Positions 28,502 through 35,515 of a DNA stretch of 42,610 nucleotides are shown here, piece after piece. This DNA comes from Pseudomonadota bacterium (lineage in GTDB: Bacteria > Pseudomonadota > Gammaproteobacteria > Burkholderiales > Thiobacteraceae). The DNA is taken from positions 1 to 42,610 of the forward strand of contig JAKANO010000022.1 of assembly GCA_021812385.1 (NCBI GenBank), written 5' to 3'. A model generated the notes under the pieces. It was given only the letters and a program-made list of their open reading frames with translations, made no database searches and was not told where the DNA came from. Positions within the stretch are counted from its first letter, which is position 1. Each line of letters starts with the position of its first letter. A program made the translations under genes and the position numbers.

Positions 28502-28666
28502 GCTGCATCCTTTTTCACGAATTGTTCAACGACTACCTCTTCATGATAGACACTGTGCGGCACTAATCAAACTTTGTGATACGAGGCGCGATTTCTTGGC
28601 GCCGCATCGAATAATCCTGCTTATCTTTCGCTTCGGCTGAATATATTTTTTGGGGAAATTAGGGGT

Positions 28667-28762
28667 GGCGAGCCAAACCCCCGGCACTTGCACTAACCGG
28701 CTGTGGCTGCTTCCTTCCGGACCTGACCAGGTTCACCAGCGTACAATGCGGGGAGGCCCGCC
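28667..28762 (-). ncRNA. ffs: signal recognition particle RNA, small bacterial type (4.5S)
   Basis: On the minus strand the apical-loop signature is present: CAGGTCCGGAAGGAAGCAGC, with the GGAA tetraloop and the conserved internal loops that bind Ffh. The ends pair: GGCGGGCC at 28755-28762 with GGCTCGCC at 28667-28674, followed inward by the CCCCGC and GCCGGGGG strands. The RNA is about 96 nt. With Ffh and FtsY it targets nascent membrane proteins. The exact 5' and 3' ends are estimated from the terminal helix. Confidence 0.93.
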
Positions 28763-28845
28763 ATGAAACTCAGGGCGTGCATCATCGCCGATCTAGGGGC
28801 ATTAAGCAACATTTGCCGCGCACGTGAATGCCCGAATATTTTTTC

Positions 28846-29742
28846 CTAGCGCTGGCCAACTTCTTCTAATTGCATGCGGTCGAGATAGCGTGCGCGATAG
28901 ACGATGCGTTTGTGCGTTGGGCTGTCGTTAAAGCCCGTGCGGTCATGCAAAATATTGTTGCAGATTAATCCCATGCCCGGCTTCAAGCGCGCTTGGTGGA
29001 TATAGGGTGAATCGCTCGCTAAAATTTTTTCCAGTGCGGCAACGGCAGCGCGCGTATCGGCGGTGTCTTTCCACACGATGCTTTTGGTGCGCGCGGTATA
29101 GCGCATGTGCAGCGCGCCGTTCGGAAATAGTGAAAACACCGGGCCTGCTTCCGCTGCGCGGGCCTCTGTAGCGCCTTCCATGCGCGGCGGAATGGTCATC
29201 GCATCCGCTGCGCTTAAAGCACGGATGAACGCCGGGTTTTCGTCGCGCAGCAAAATATAAGCGATTTCGTGATCCAACAGTCGATTCTCGCCGCCCGTCT
29301 CGGCATCCTGTACGCAATGCAAAATCATGCCGCAAATGCGCCGTGCGGGCGGGTTGTAGTAACCGTCGCTATGCCAGCGAATCGGTTTGTTGGTGTAGGG
29401 AATGAAATCGGCGCGCGGACCGCTCTCCTCTTCCGCCACGGTCAGGGTGGAAATCGCGTCTTCGTCCGCCAATAAATTGTGATCGAGTTGCACTAAGCCG
29501 AATTGCTCACCCATGCGCCGCGGTAATTCCTTATCCGCTCCAGTGTGCGCAGCGCTGGCGTAGATCGCCATATTGGCGCGGCGGCATCGGTCGATTATTG
29601 CTGCGCGCTCGGCGCGGGTGAGATTGCGTGGATCAGCGACGGCGACAATTAAGTCTTCCACACGCTTCGGATAAGCGCTCAGTTTTTGCGCGCGCCAGCT
29701 TTGGTAGCTAGCCTCATCGGCAAGATCGAAAGGTCCAGCCAT
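28846..29742 (-). CDS. TauD/TfdA-family Fe(II)/2-oxoglutarate dioxygenase
   Basis: A 298-residue protein with a double-stranded beta-helix core. The metal ligands are in WHSDGYY (HxD) and NNILHDRTGF (distal His), and an Arg follows in RIVYRARYLD. The family uses Fe(II), O2 and 2-oxoglutarate to oxidise substrates such as taurine or other sulfonates, releasing sulfite. The substrate here is unknown. It starts directly at the stop of the next gene upstream (TAAATG) and is third in a sulfurtransferase-unknown-dioxygenase operon beside dsr genes. A role in making or removing a sulfur compound is therefore plausible but inferred. Confidence 0.85.
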   Translation of the reverse strand: MAGPFDLADEASYQSWRAQKLSAYPKRVEDLIVAVADPRNLTRAERAAIIDRCRRANMAIYASAAHTGADKELPRRMGEQFGLVQLDHNLLADEDAISTLTVAEEESGPRADFIPYTNKPIRWHSDGYYNPPARRICGMILHCVQDAETGGENRLLDHEIAYILLRDENPAFIRALSAADAMTIPPRMEGATEARAAEAGPVFSLFPNGALHMRYTARTKSIVWKDTADTRAAVAALEKILASDSPYIHQARLKPGMGLICNNILHDRTGFNDSPTHKRIVYRARYLDRMQLEEVGQR

Positions 29743-30336
29743 TTATTTCACCGCTGACTCCGGCTCGGCCTTGGGGAAAAAGCCATCGATCAGTTTTTGC
29801 ACGGTTTCTATTGCTTCCGGCGCTTGGAATTCGATGATTTGATCGATGATCCAAGTTTGGTCGTGGCCTTCCATGCGCTCGCGGATGACGTTTGCAAGAT
29901 AGCGCTTGATCGCGTAATTCGGCTCTTCCGGCGGGAAGTCGAAAGTTTCATAATCCGCAGTGCGGCGGTTGAGAAAGTCCAAAAATTCCCCGAGGTAATC
30001 CCGCTCGTCAAGATCGTCGTTCAGGAAATCCTGAATATTTTTTTCGACATACTCGGCTAAATGTACGCCTGCAGACTCGATTAATGCGGCGCGTCGTTCT
30101 TCATCGACTCGGCCATATAACATCCGATCGGCGATGTGCAGCATGAAGGCGCCCATCTCGGCAATTAAACCAAAGCCGCGCCCAAGGTGGATAATGTCGT
30201 AATCCGCTTTGGAAATGTCGTCCACCGCTTTATTCGCCATTTTCCAAAAATTAAGCGCCAGCACACTCGCGGTTTCATCTGCCGCGCGACCTGCATCTTT
30301 TCTAAACCAAGTGGTTTTAATGCGCAACTTTGCCAT
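29743..30336 (-). CDS. helical protein of unknown function in sulfur-gene operon
   Basis: A 197-residue protein predicted to be mostly alpha-helical, with no Cys, signal peptide or TM segment. Notable segments are KTTWFRKDAGRAADETASVL, ALNFWKMANKAVDDI, IHLGRGFGLIAEMGAFMLHI and an acidic middle FLNDDLDERDYLGEFL. Its start abuts the stop of the sulfurtransferase (TAAATG) and its stop abuts the dioxygenase start, so the three are translated in series. I do not recognise the family. The context suggests a partner or regulator of the sulfurtransferase and dioxygenase. Confidence 0.75.
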   Translation of the reverse strand: MAKLRIKTTWFRKDAGRAADETASVLALNFWKMANKAVDDISKADYDIIHLGRGFGLIAEMGAFMLHIADRMLYGRVDEERRAALIESAGVHLAEYVEKNIQDFLNDDLDERDYLGEFLDFLNRRTADYETFDFPPEEPNYAIKRYLANVIRERMEGHDQTWIIDQIIEFQAPEAIETVQKLIDGFFPKAEPESAVK

Positions 30337-31182
30337 TTAATATCCCTTTGTAACCGGATGGCTTGGATCGGCGATCCACGCACTCCATGAGCCGGCATAG
30401 AGCTTGCCGCCTTTCAGCCCGGCAATTTCCATCGCTAGTAAGTTGTGACAAGCAGTCACACCCGAGCCGCACATGTGAATCACTTCCCCCGGCTGATGGC
30501 CCTCTAAAAATGCTGAATACTGTTCACGCAATTCTGCGGCAGACAGCAAGGTGCCATCCATGTCGAGATTATCGTCAAATGGTAAATTTTTCGCCCCTGG
30601 TATATGTCCCGCCACGGGATCGAGTGGCTCGATTTCACCGATAAAGCGCATCTCCGCACGCGCATCGACAATTAAATTTGACTGCTGAAGCGCGGCCTTT
30701 AAAACCACATCGGTATCGGCCACCATATCGGGACGGACATGCGCCGTGAATTGCGCGGGAGCGGCCTTTGGCAATTCAGCAGTGAATGGTCTTTTCTCAC
30801 GCTGCCACTTCGGCAAGCCGCCATCCAACAAGGCAGCAGCATCGTGCCCCATCCAGCGCAGCATCCACCACAAGCGCACCGCGATGGCGCCGAAACTGTC
30901 ATCGTAAACCACCACTTGGGTTTGATTGCCCACGCCCCAGGAACCAAGTTTTTGTGCGAAGGCTTGTACATCGGGAAGCGGATGGCGACCATTGGCCCCG
31001 TTTTTTATACCGGATAAATCTTCATCCAGATGGGCATAGCGCGCGCCCGGAATATGGCCTTGCGCGTAGACTGCACGCCCCGCCTCGGTTTCGGTCAGAG
31101 TAAAGCGGCAATCGATCACGACCCAATTTGGGTCATTCAGATGTTGCTCCAGCTGCTCGGTACTGATGATCGTGGAAAACAT
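30337..31182 (-). CDS. sseA: two-domain thiosulfate/3-mercaptopyruvate sulfurtransferase
   Basis: About 281 residues with two rhodanese domains. The N-terminal inactive one spans about 5-135 (VIDCRFTL, AQGHIPGARYAHLDEDLSG). The C-terminal catalytic one ends with the active-site loop CGSGVTA. The CGSGV loop, with Gly-Ser rather than a basic residue, favours mercaptopyruvate-type activity. An ATG at 31215 is rejected as the start because it lies inside the loop of a terminator hairpin. The ATG at 31182 gives the normal SseA N-terminus. It may supply persulfide sulfur to carrier proteins of the Dsr pathway, which is inference. No signal peptide, so cytoplasmic. Confidence 0.9.
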   Translation of the reverse strand: MFSTIISTEQLEQHLNDPNWVVIDCRFTLTETEAGRAVYAQGHIPGARYAHLDEDLSGIKNGANGRHPLPDVQAFAQKLGSWGVGNQTQVVVYDDSFGAIAVRLWWMLRWMGHDAAALLDGGLPKWQREKRPFTAELPKAAPAQFTAHVRPDMVADTDVVLKAALQQSNLIVDARAEMRFIGEIEPLDPVAGHIPGAKNLPFDDNLDMDGTLLSAAELREQYSAFLEGHQPGEVIHMCGSGVTACHNLLAMEIAGLKGGKLYAGSWSAWIADPSHPVTKGY

Positions 31183-31199
31183 AATACTTTCTAGAGAAT

Positions 31200-31228
31200 A
31201 AAAAGGCCGGCGCATTGCCGGCCTTTTT
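31200..31228 (-). terminator. bidirectional-looking intrinsic terminator
   Basis: A 12-bp stem (AAAAAGGCCGGC at 31200-31211 with GCCGGCCTTTTT at 31217-31228) and a five-base loop. T-runs follow on both strands. On the minus strand it should stop transcripts from the Cas6-like/DsrC-like pair before the sulfurtransferase operon. Confidence 0.85.
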
Positions 31229-31252
31229 TATTTGGGCGCATAGGCCCTTAAA

Positions 31253-31585
31253 TCAATAGCCGCCTTTGCCATAGGGCTTCGGTAGACCGGACACGCGTAC
31301 AGCTTGTCGAGCCGGCTGCATCGGGAACAAATCGTACAGCAGCTTTTTCCAGTCTTTGCCTGGATGTTGTTCGTCGATTTCTTTGAGGAAATTGCGAAAG
31401 TTCGGGGTTTGACCATGATCACGATACTGGTTGCGCAAGAATTCAACGACCAGCCAATGATCATCGGTGAGCGTAATGCCTTCTTCGGCGGCGATGACTT
31501 TTACTGCTTCATCGCTATAGTTCGGCTCAAGCAAAAATTTCTCTTCGTCATATTCATACTCAACCCCGTCAATCATATAACCCAT
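31253..31585 (-). CDS. DsrC/TusE-family protein lacking both functional cysteines (RspA-like)
   Basis: A 110-residue DsrC-fold protein with a good AGGAGA ribosome-binding site. DDHWLVVEFLRNQY, PNFRNFLKEI and YDLFPMQPARQAVRVSGLPK match the family. The two redox Cys of DsrC are absent: the penultimate-region position is Val96 (true DsrC has Cys in QACK) and the C-terminal arm reads KPYGKGGY instead of KPTGC. There is no Cys anywhere in the protein, so it cannot carry a persulfide or trisulfide. Cysteine-less members of this superfamily have been called RspA and are suspected to be regulatory. It lies 55 bp downstream of the Cas6-like gene. Confidence 0.9.
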   Translation of the reverse strand: MGYMIDGVEYEYDEEKFLLEPNYSDEAVKVIAAEEGITLTDDHWLVVEFLRNQYRDHGQTPNFRNFLKEIDEQHPGKDWKKLLYDLFPMQPARQAVRVSGLPKPYGKGGY

Positions 31586-31640
31586 TATTTTCTCCTAATA
31601 AACATAAAAACAAAGTAAATACACATTCAAACCACTAAAA

Positions 31641-32243
31641 TCAAGAAACCGCCACAATCGACTTATGTGGAATAAAGATGCCACAACCCAGCTTGCGGTT
31701 GGTTCCTAAGCCTTGTTCCTGAATTTGCAGCGCATGCTCCATCGGCAAGCCATGCAACATTAGACTGTAACCAGATTCCAATCCTTGTGCCGTGGTCAGC
31801 AATTGGCGCTTACCACAGATAAAACGGCTATCAATTTTAAATGCATCCAGCTCGTCTAAAATATCTTGCGTAAATTCGCGCTCATCTTCATGCCCAGTGG
31901 TCACACAATGCGCATATAGCGGAGTATGCCAAGACAAAGAGCGCAATTTTCCGGCGCCAATAGTGAAGGTTTTCCCCGCTATCTGGAATTCTTTGCCAGT
32001 TAGTTTTAAAAGCTCTTCTGCACGGATCCGTGGCGCGCGAAATACCAATTTCCCGCGACGATTTAACATAAGATTGCCATCGCCAATTTCCGCCCCTTGC
32101 ACCGGATGTATGCCTAATAAAGGCTCATCGGCGATCCAGGGTATGAGTTCAACAAGTGCTAAAAATAAAGCATAGCCATGATCTTTAGGCAATAACGTGC
32201 CCTTTAACTCGAATTGGATATCCGTTACCGCAGCCTCATCCAT
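31641..32243 (-). CDS. stand-alone Cas6/Cmx6-like (type I-MYXAN) RAMP protein
   Basis: A 200-residue protein from MDEAAVTD. The frame runs up to a GTG at 32327 and an AAAGGAG lies inside that extension, so the start is uncertain. Features of MYXAN-type Cas6 are visible: the N-terminal GTLLPKDHGYALF with a conserved His (about 22), GIHPVQG, LYAHCVTTG, LMLHGLPMEHALQIQEQGLG, and the C-terminal Gly-rich RAMP loop GTNRKLGCGIFIPHKSI. Cas6 enzymes cut CRISPR repeat RNA. No CRISPR array and no other cas gene are in the window. It pairs with the cysteine-less DsrC homologue and is divergent from dsrA. The target RNA, if any, is unknown. Confidence 0.75.
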   Translation of the reverse strand: MDEAAVTDIQFELKGTLLPKDHGYALFLALVELIPWIADEPLLGIHPVQGAEIGDGNLMLNRRGKLVFRAPRIRAEELLKLTGKEFQIAGKTFTIGAGKLRSLSWHTPLYAHCVTTGHEDEREFTQDILDELDAFKIDSRFICGKRQLLTTAQGLESGYSLMLHGLPMEHALQIQEQGLGTNRKLGCGIFIPHKSIVAVS

Positions 32244-32478
32244 GTCCTTTTGGTCAAAGCTTTCTTCTACTAGCCAGCCGATAATTTTCTCCTTTAATAC
32301 AGATATCAACAGCGTCGCAATAACCACTTGATAATGGAGGTTAAAACAGCGAATAAAGTATATCCGTTATTCCAAGAACTCGAACTATGTTGTAGTATTA
32401 GAGTTTCCTCTAAAGGTAATCAAATACATAGGGGCAAATCAAGCGTAAGCAAGCCAATCAAGCAAAATGGGTAAGGCG

Positions 32479-32499
32479 AACTACTCCTTTTGGGTAGTT
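32479..32499. promoter_or_regulatory. dyad resembling a NarL/LuxR-type response-regulator site
   Basis: AACTAC and GTAGTT flank TCCTTTTGG. The TACTCC...GGGTA core resembles sites of NarL/FixJ-type regulators (heptamers with TAC and GTA ends), though the spacing is one base shorter than the NarL 7-2-7 pattern. It lies about 175 bp before dsrA and just upstream of the candidate promoter. Confidence 0.35.
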
Positions 32500-32605
32500 T
32501 TAGGCTAACCATCAGAATGATGGTGTTGAGGATTAACCCGGCAGTAATATTTTGCAATAATTTACCGGACATAACCGGCTGCTAAACCGGTTTTGGTGGT
32601 CAGGA

Positions 32606-32640
32606 CCTGGTGGATTTGTAACTTCCACAGGCACTTTTTT
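32606..32640 (+). terminator. terminator-like hairpin in the dsrA leader (possible attenuator)
   Basis: CCTG-G-TGGA at 32606-32614 pairs with TCCACAGG at 32624-32631 (eight pairs, one bulged G, nine-base loop), and six T residues follow at 32635-32640. It lies 33 bases before the dsrA ATG, inside any transcript that starts upstream. It could be an attenuator or a protein-controlled terminator; RNA evidence is lacking. Confidence 0.45.
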
Positions 32641-32673
32641 AAGTAATCTTTTTAGTGAACGGAGAAACACGTC

Positions 32674-33963
32674 ATGGCTAAGAAAATGCACGAAACGCCC
32701 TTGCTCGACCAATTAGAAAGCGGACCCTGGCCCAGCTTTGTTACAGGTTTGAAGCGTCTGGCCAAAGATAACGATATGTCGGTTGACCTGATGGGGCAGC
32801 TCGAAGCTTCATATCGTACCAAAAAGGGCTACTGGAAAGGCGGCACCGTTGGCGTATTCGGCTACGGTGGTGGCGTGATTCCTCGTTTTACCGAACTGAA
32901 AGAAAACGAAAAACCGGTTTTCCCCGATGCGGCTGAATTCCACACCCTGCGCGTACAACCGCCTGCAGGCATGCACTATAGTTCCAAACTGCTGCGCGAC
33001 TTGAGCAACGTATGGGAAAAATATGGCTCTGGCCTAATCGCTTTTCACGGCCAATCTGGCGACATCATGTTCCAAGGCGTAACGACCGCCAATGTTCAGC
33101 CTGCTTTCGATGAATTCAACGAAATGGGATTCGATCTCGGCGGCGCCGGCCCAGCCCTGCGCACCTCCATGTCCTGCGTTGGCGCAGCACGTTGCGAAAT
33201 GTCTTGCTACGATGAAGCCAAAGCCATGCGTACCGTGATCAATAACAACCTGGACGACATGCACCGTCCAGCCCTGCCTTACAAATTCAAATTCAAGTTC
33301 TCTGGTTGCCCCAATGACTGCGTGAACGCCATTCAGCGTTCCGACATGGCGACCATCGGTACTTGGCGCGACAACATTCAGGTCAATGAGAAGATTGCCA
33401 AGGAATACATGGCTTCTCATGGCATGGAAAAATTGATGACCGACGTGATTGGTCTGTGCCCGACCAAGGCAATTACGCTGAAGAAAATCGGCGAAGTTTC
33501 CAAGGCCGAAGGCATTAGCAGTGTTGCTGTTGACGGCACCCATGCAATTCAAATCGAAAACCACAGCTGCGTACGTTGCATGCACTGCTTGAACGTCATG
33601 CCAGGCGCTTTATTGCCAGGTAAAGATCGCGGCGTATCGATTATGGTTGGCGGTAAGGGTGTTCTGAAGATCGGCGCAACCATGGGTACCATGGTGATTC
33701 CTTTCATGAAGCTTGATACCGATGAAGATTTCGAAAAACTGAACGAGTTGGCTCGCAACATTCTTGATTTCTTCGCCGAGAATGCGCTTGAGCATGAGCG
33801 TACGGGTGAAATGATCGATCGTATTGGCCTCGTTAACTTCCTGGATGGTATCGGTCTCGAAGTTGATCCAAACATGATCCTCGAGCCGCGCAATAATCCT
33901 TATGTTCGTATGGACGGCTGGGATGAGGAAGTGGAAAAGTGGAACGAGCGCCAAGCCGGCTGA
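32674..33963 (+). CDS. dsrA: dissimilatory sulfite reductase, alpha subunit (oxidative type)
   Basis: A 429-residue siroheme enzyme subunit. The siroheme-[4Fe-4S] ligands are in SCVGAARCEMSC (Cys168, 174, 178) and SGCPNDC (Cys212, 216). A ferredoxin-type domain adds CPTKAI (262) and CVRCMHC (299, 302, 305). With DsrB it forms the alpha2beta2 core. In sulfur oxidisers it runs in reverse, converting DsrC-bound sulfur to sulfite. A GGAG ribosome-binding site precedes the ATG. First gene of the dsr operon, with a 42-bp gap to dsrB. Confidence 0.98.
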   Translation: MAKKMHETPLLDQLESGPWPSFVTGLKRLAKDNDMSVDLMGQLEASYRTKKGYWKGGTVGVFGYGGGVIPRFTELKENEKPVFPDAAEFHTLRVQPPAGMHYSSKLLRDLSNVWEKYGSGLIAFHGQSGDIMFQGVTTANVQPAFDEFNEMGFDLGGAGPALRTSMSCVGAARCEMSCYDEAKAMRTVINNNLDDMHRPALPYKFKFKFSGCPNDCVNAIQRSDMATIGTWRDNIQVNEKIAKEYMASHGMEKLMTDVIGLCPTKAITLKKIGEVSKAEGISSVAVDGTHAIQIENHSCVRCMHCLNVMPGALLPGKDRGVSIMVGGKGVLKIGATMGTMVIPFMKLDTDEDFEKLNELARNILDFFAENALEHERTGEMIDRIGLVNFLDGIGLEVDPNMILEPRNNPYVRMDGWDEEVEKWNERQAG

Positions 33964-34005
33964 CCTGCGTCCAATATCGTTAATTCGCATTAAAGAGGAA
34001 AACAA

Positions 34006-35076
34006 ATGGCAGAAATGCGCCCACCAGTCGAATCTGGCATTCCAGACGCGACGCCTTATATGCACCCAACCATGGTCAAGAACTATGGCAAATGGGTTTA
34101 CCACAACCATCCTAAAGCCGGTGTGTTGTATCACCGCGCTGAAAGCGGCGATGAGATCTGGACCGTCAAGGCCGGAACGCAGCGTCAGATGGATGTGTAC
34201 ACCATTCGCAAACTGGCTGACATCGCCGATGAATATGCCGATGGTTACGTGCGCTTCACGACCCGCTCCAATATCGAATACATGGTGACGGATGGTTCAA
34301 AAGTTGAACCGCTGATCAAAACTTTGTTCGAAAATGGCTTCCCCGTTGGCGGCACAGCGAACTCTGTTTCGATGATTGCGCATACCCAAGGTTGGTTGCA
34401 TTGCGACATTCCGGGTACCGATGCTTCTGGCGTTGTCAAAGCCTTGATGGACGAGTTATATGAAGAATTCATCAATTGCGAAATGCCAAACCGCGTGAAA
34501 TTGTCGACCTCCTGCTGCGAGATCAACTGCGGCGGCCAGGCTGATATCGCTATCATCGTGCAACACACCAAACCGCCTAAGATCAATCATGACTTAGTGG
34601 CCAATGTGTGTGAGCGCCCTTCTGTAGTTGCACGTTGCCCAGTTGCAGCAATTCGTCCTGCGCTGGTAAACGGCAAGCCTTCTCTAGAAGTTGACGAAAA
34701 GAAATGCATCTGCTGTGGCGCTTGCTACCCACCCTGCCCGCCGATGCAAATCAACGACCCAGAGCATTCGAAAATCGCAATTTGGGTTGGTGGTAAGAAC
34801 TCCAATGCGCGTTCACGTCCTACTTTCCACAAGTTGGTCGCTGCTGGCTTGCCTAACAACGTGCCCCGTTGGCCGGAAGTTGGCGAAGTGGTTAAGAAGA
34901 TCCTCAATGTATACAAAGCTGACGCCCGTCCTTGGGAACGTATGGCTGACTGGATAGACCGTATTGGTTGGCCTGGTTTCTTCGAGAAAACCGGTCTTCC
35001 TTTCACCAAGTATCACATTGATGATTGGAAGGGCCACCGCCGCACCCTCAACGCGTCGGCTCATATCCGTTTCTAA
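34006..35076 (+). CDS. dsrB: dissimilatory sulfite reductase, beta subunit
   Basis: A 356-residue subunit. The siroheme-cluster region is STSCCEINCGG (Cys170, 171, 175) with a further Cys in VVARCPVAAI (211). The ferredoxin domain has KKCICCGACYPPCPP (234, 237, 240, 244). DsrB carries the catalytically active siroheme and, with DsrA, the docking site for the C-terminal arm of DsrC. It is preceded by AAAGAGG. A perfect hairpin follows before dsrE. Confidence 0.98.
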   Translation: MAEMRPPVESGIPDATPYMHPTMVKNYGKWVYHNHPKAGVLYHRAESGDEIWTVKAGTQRQMDVYTIRKLADIADEYADGYVRFTTRSNIEYMVTDGSKVEPLIKTLFENGFPVGGTANSVSMIAHTQGWLHCDIPGTDASGVVKALMDELYEEFINCEMPNRVKLSTSCCEINCGGQADIAIIVQHTKPPKINHDLVANVCERPSVVARCPVAAIRPALVNGKPSLEVDEKKCICCGACYPPCPPMQINDPEHSKIAIWVGGKNSNARSRPTFHKLVAAGLPNNVPRWPEVGEVVKKILNVYKADARPWERMADWIDRIGWPGFFEKTGLPFTKYHIDDWKGHRRTLNASAHIRF

Positions 35077-35090
35077 TAGGTAGCATCTTT

Positions 35091-35116
35091 CCCCGATTTC
35101 CTCGCGGAAATCGGGG
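35091..35116 (+). other. stem-loop between dsrB and dsrE
   Basis: A perfect 11-bp stem (CCCCGATTTCC at 35091-35101 with GGAAATCGGGG at 35106-35116) with a four-base TCGC loop. No T-run follows, so it is more likely an mRNA-stabilising or processing element that protects dsrAB message than a terminator. Confidence 0.7.
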
Positions 35117-35155
35117 TAGTGCCATTAAAAAACCTTACTTAAATCAGGGGTTTTG

Positions 35156-35515
35156 ATGAAATTTGCAATTATGGTCAATGAAGGCGTGTACCAGCACCAA
35201 GCAACCGATAGCGCTTATCAATTCGCTAAGGCTGCCATTGAAAAAGGTCACGAAGTACCGCGTATATTTTTCTATCACGACGGCGTTTATAACGCGAGCA
35301 GCTTAACCGAGCCGCCGCAGGATGATCGCAACATTGTCAGCCGTTGGCAGAAGTTGGCAAAAGAGCACAACATCGACATGGTGGTGTGCATTGCTGCAGC
35401 GTTGCGCCGCGGTATTAAAGAATCGAATCTAGCCGAGGGATTTCGCATTTCCGGTCTAGGTCAACTCGTTGAAGCTGGTATCCAAGCCGACCGTCTGGTC
35501 GTGTTTGGTGATTAA
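35156..35515 (+). CDS. dsrE: sulfur relay protein DsrE
   Basis: A 119-residue DsrE/TusD homologue. The active Cys is Cys78 in DMVVCIAAALRRG, the same position as the persulfide-carrying Cys78 of the Allochromatium protein. KFAIMVNEGVYQHQATD is the usual start. A TTG directly before the ATG is in frame but not needed. DsrEFH (alpha2beta2gamma2) takes sulfur from upstream sulfurtransferases and gives it to DsrC, and its presence marks the oxidative Dsr pathway. It overlaps dsrF by one base (TAATG). Confidence 0.96.
   Translation: MKFAIMVNEGVYQHQATDSAYQFAKAAIEKGHEVPRIFFYHDGVYNASSLTEPPQDDRNIVSRWQKLAKEHNIDMVVCIAAALRRGIKESNLAEGFRISGLGQLVEAGIQADRLVVFGD

Larger units (their letters stand above)
32244..32673. 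promoter_or_regulatory. divergent regulatory region between the Cas6-like gene and dsrA
   Basis: A 430-bp interval without a convincing gene. It holds an AACTAC/GTAGTT dyad (32479-32499), a possible -35/-10 pair (TTGAGG at 32526 and TATTTT at 32548, spacer 16), an AACCGG/CCGGTT inverted repeat (32573-32592) and a terminator-like hairpin before dsrA (32606-32640). ACCGG occurs three times at 32564, 32574 and 32586, about one helical turn apart. It probably controls both the dsr operon and the minus-strand pair. Confidence 0.5.

Noticed and set aside
31213..31215. Upstream ATG as start of the sulfurtransferase
   Set aside because: It lies in the loop of a terminator hairpin; the ATG at 31182 gives the family's normal N-terminus.
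32244..32673. CRISPR array near the Cas6-like gene
   Set aside because: No regularly spaced 25-37 bp repeats are present here or elsewhere in the window; only short dyads and ACCGG elements were seen.
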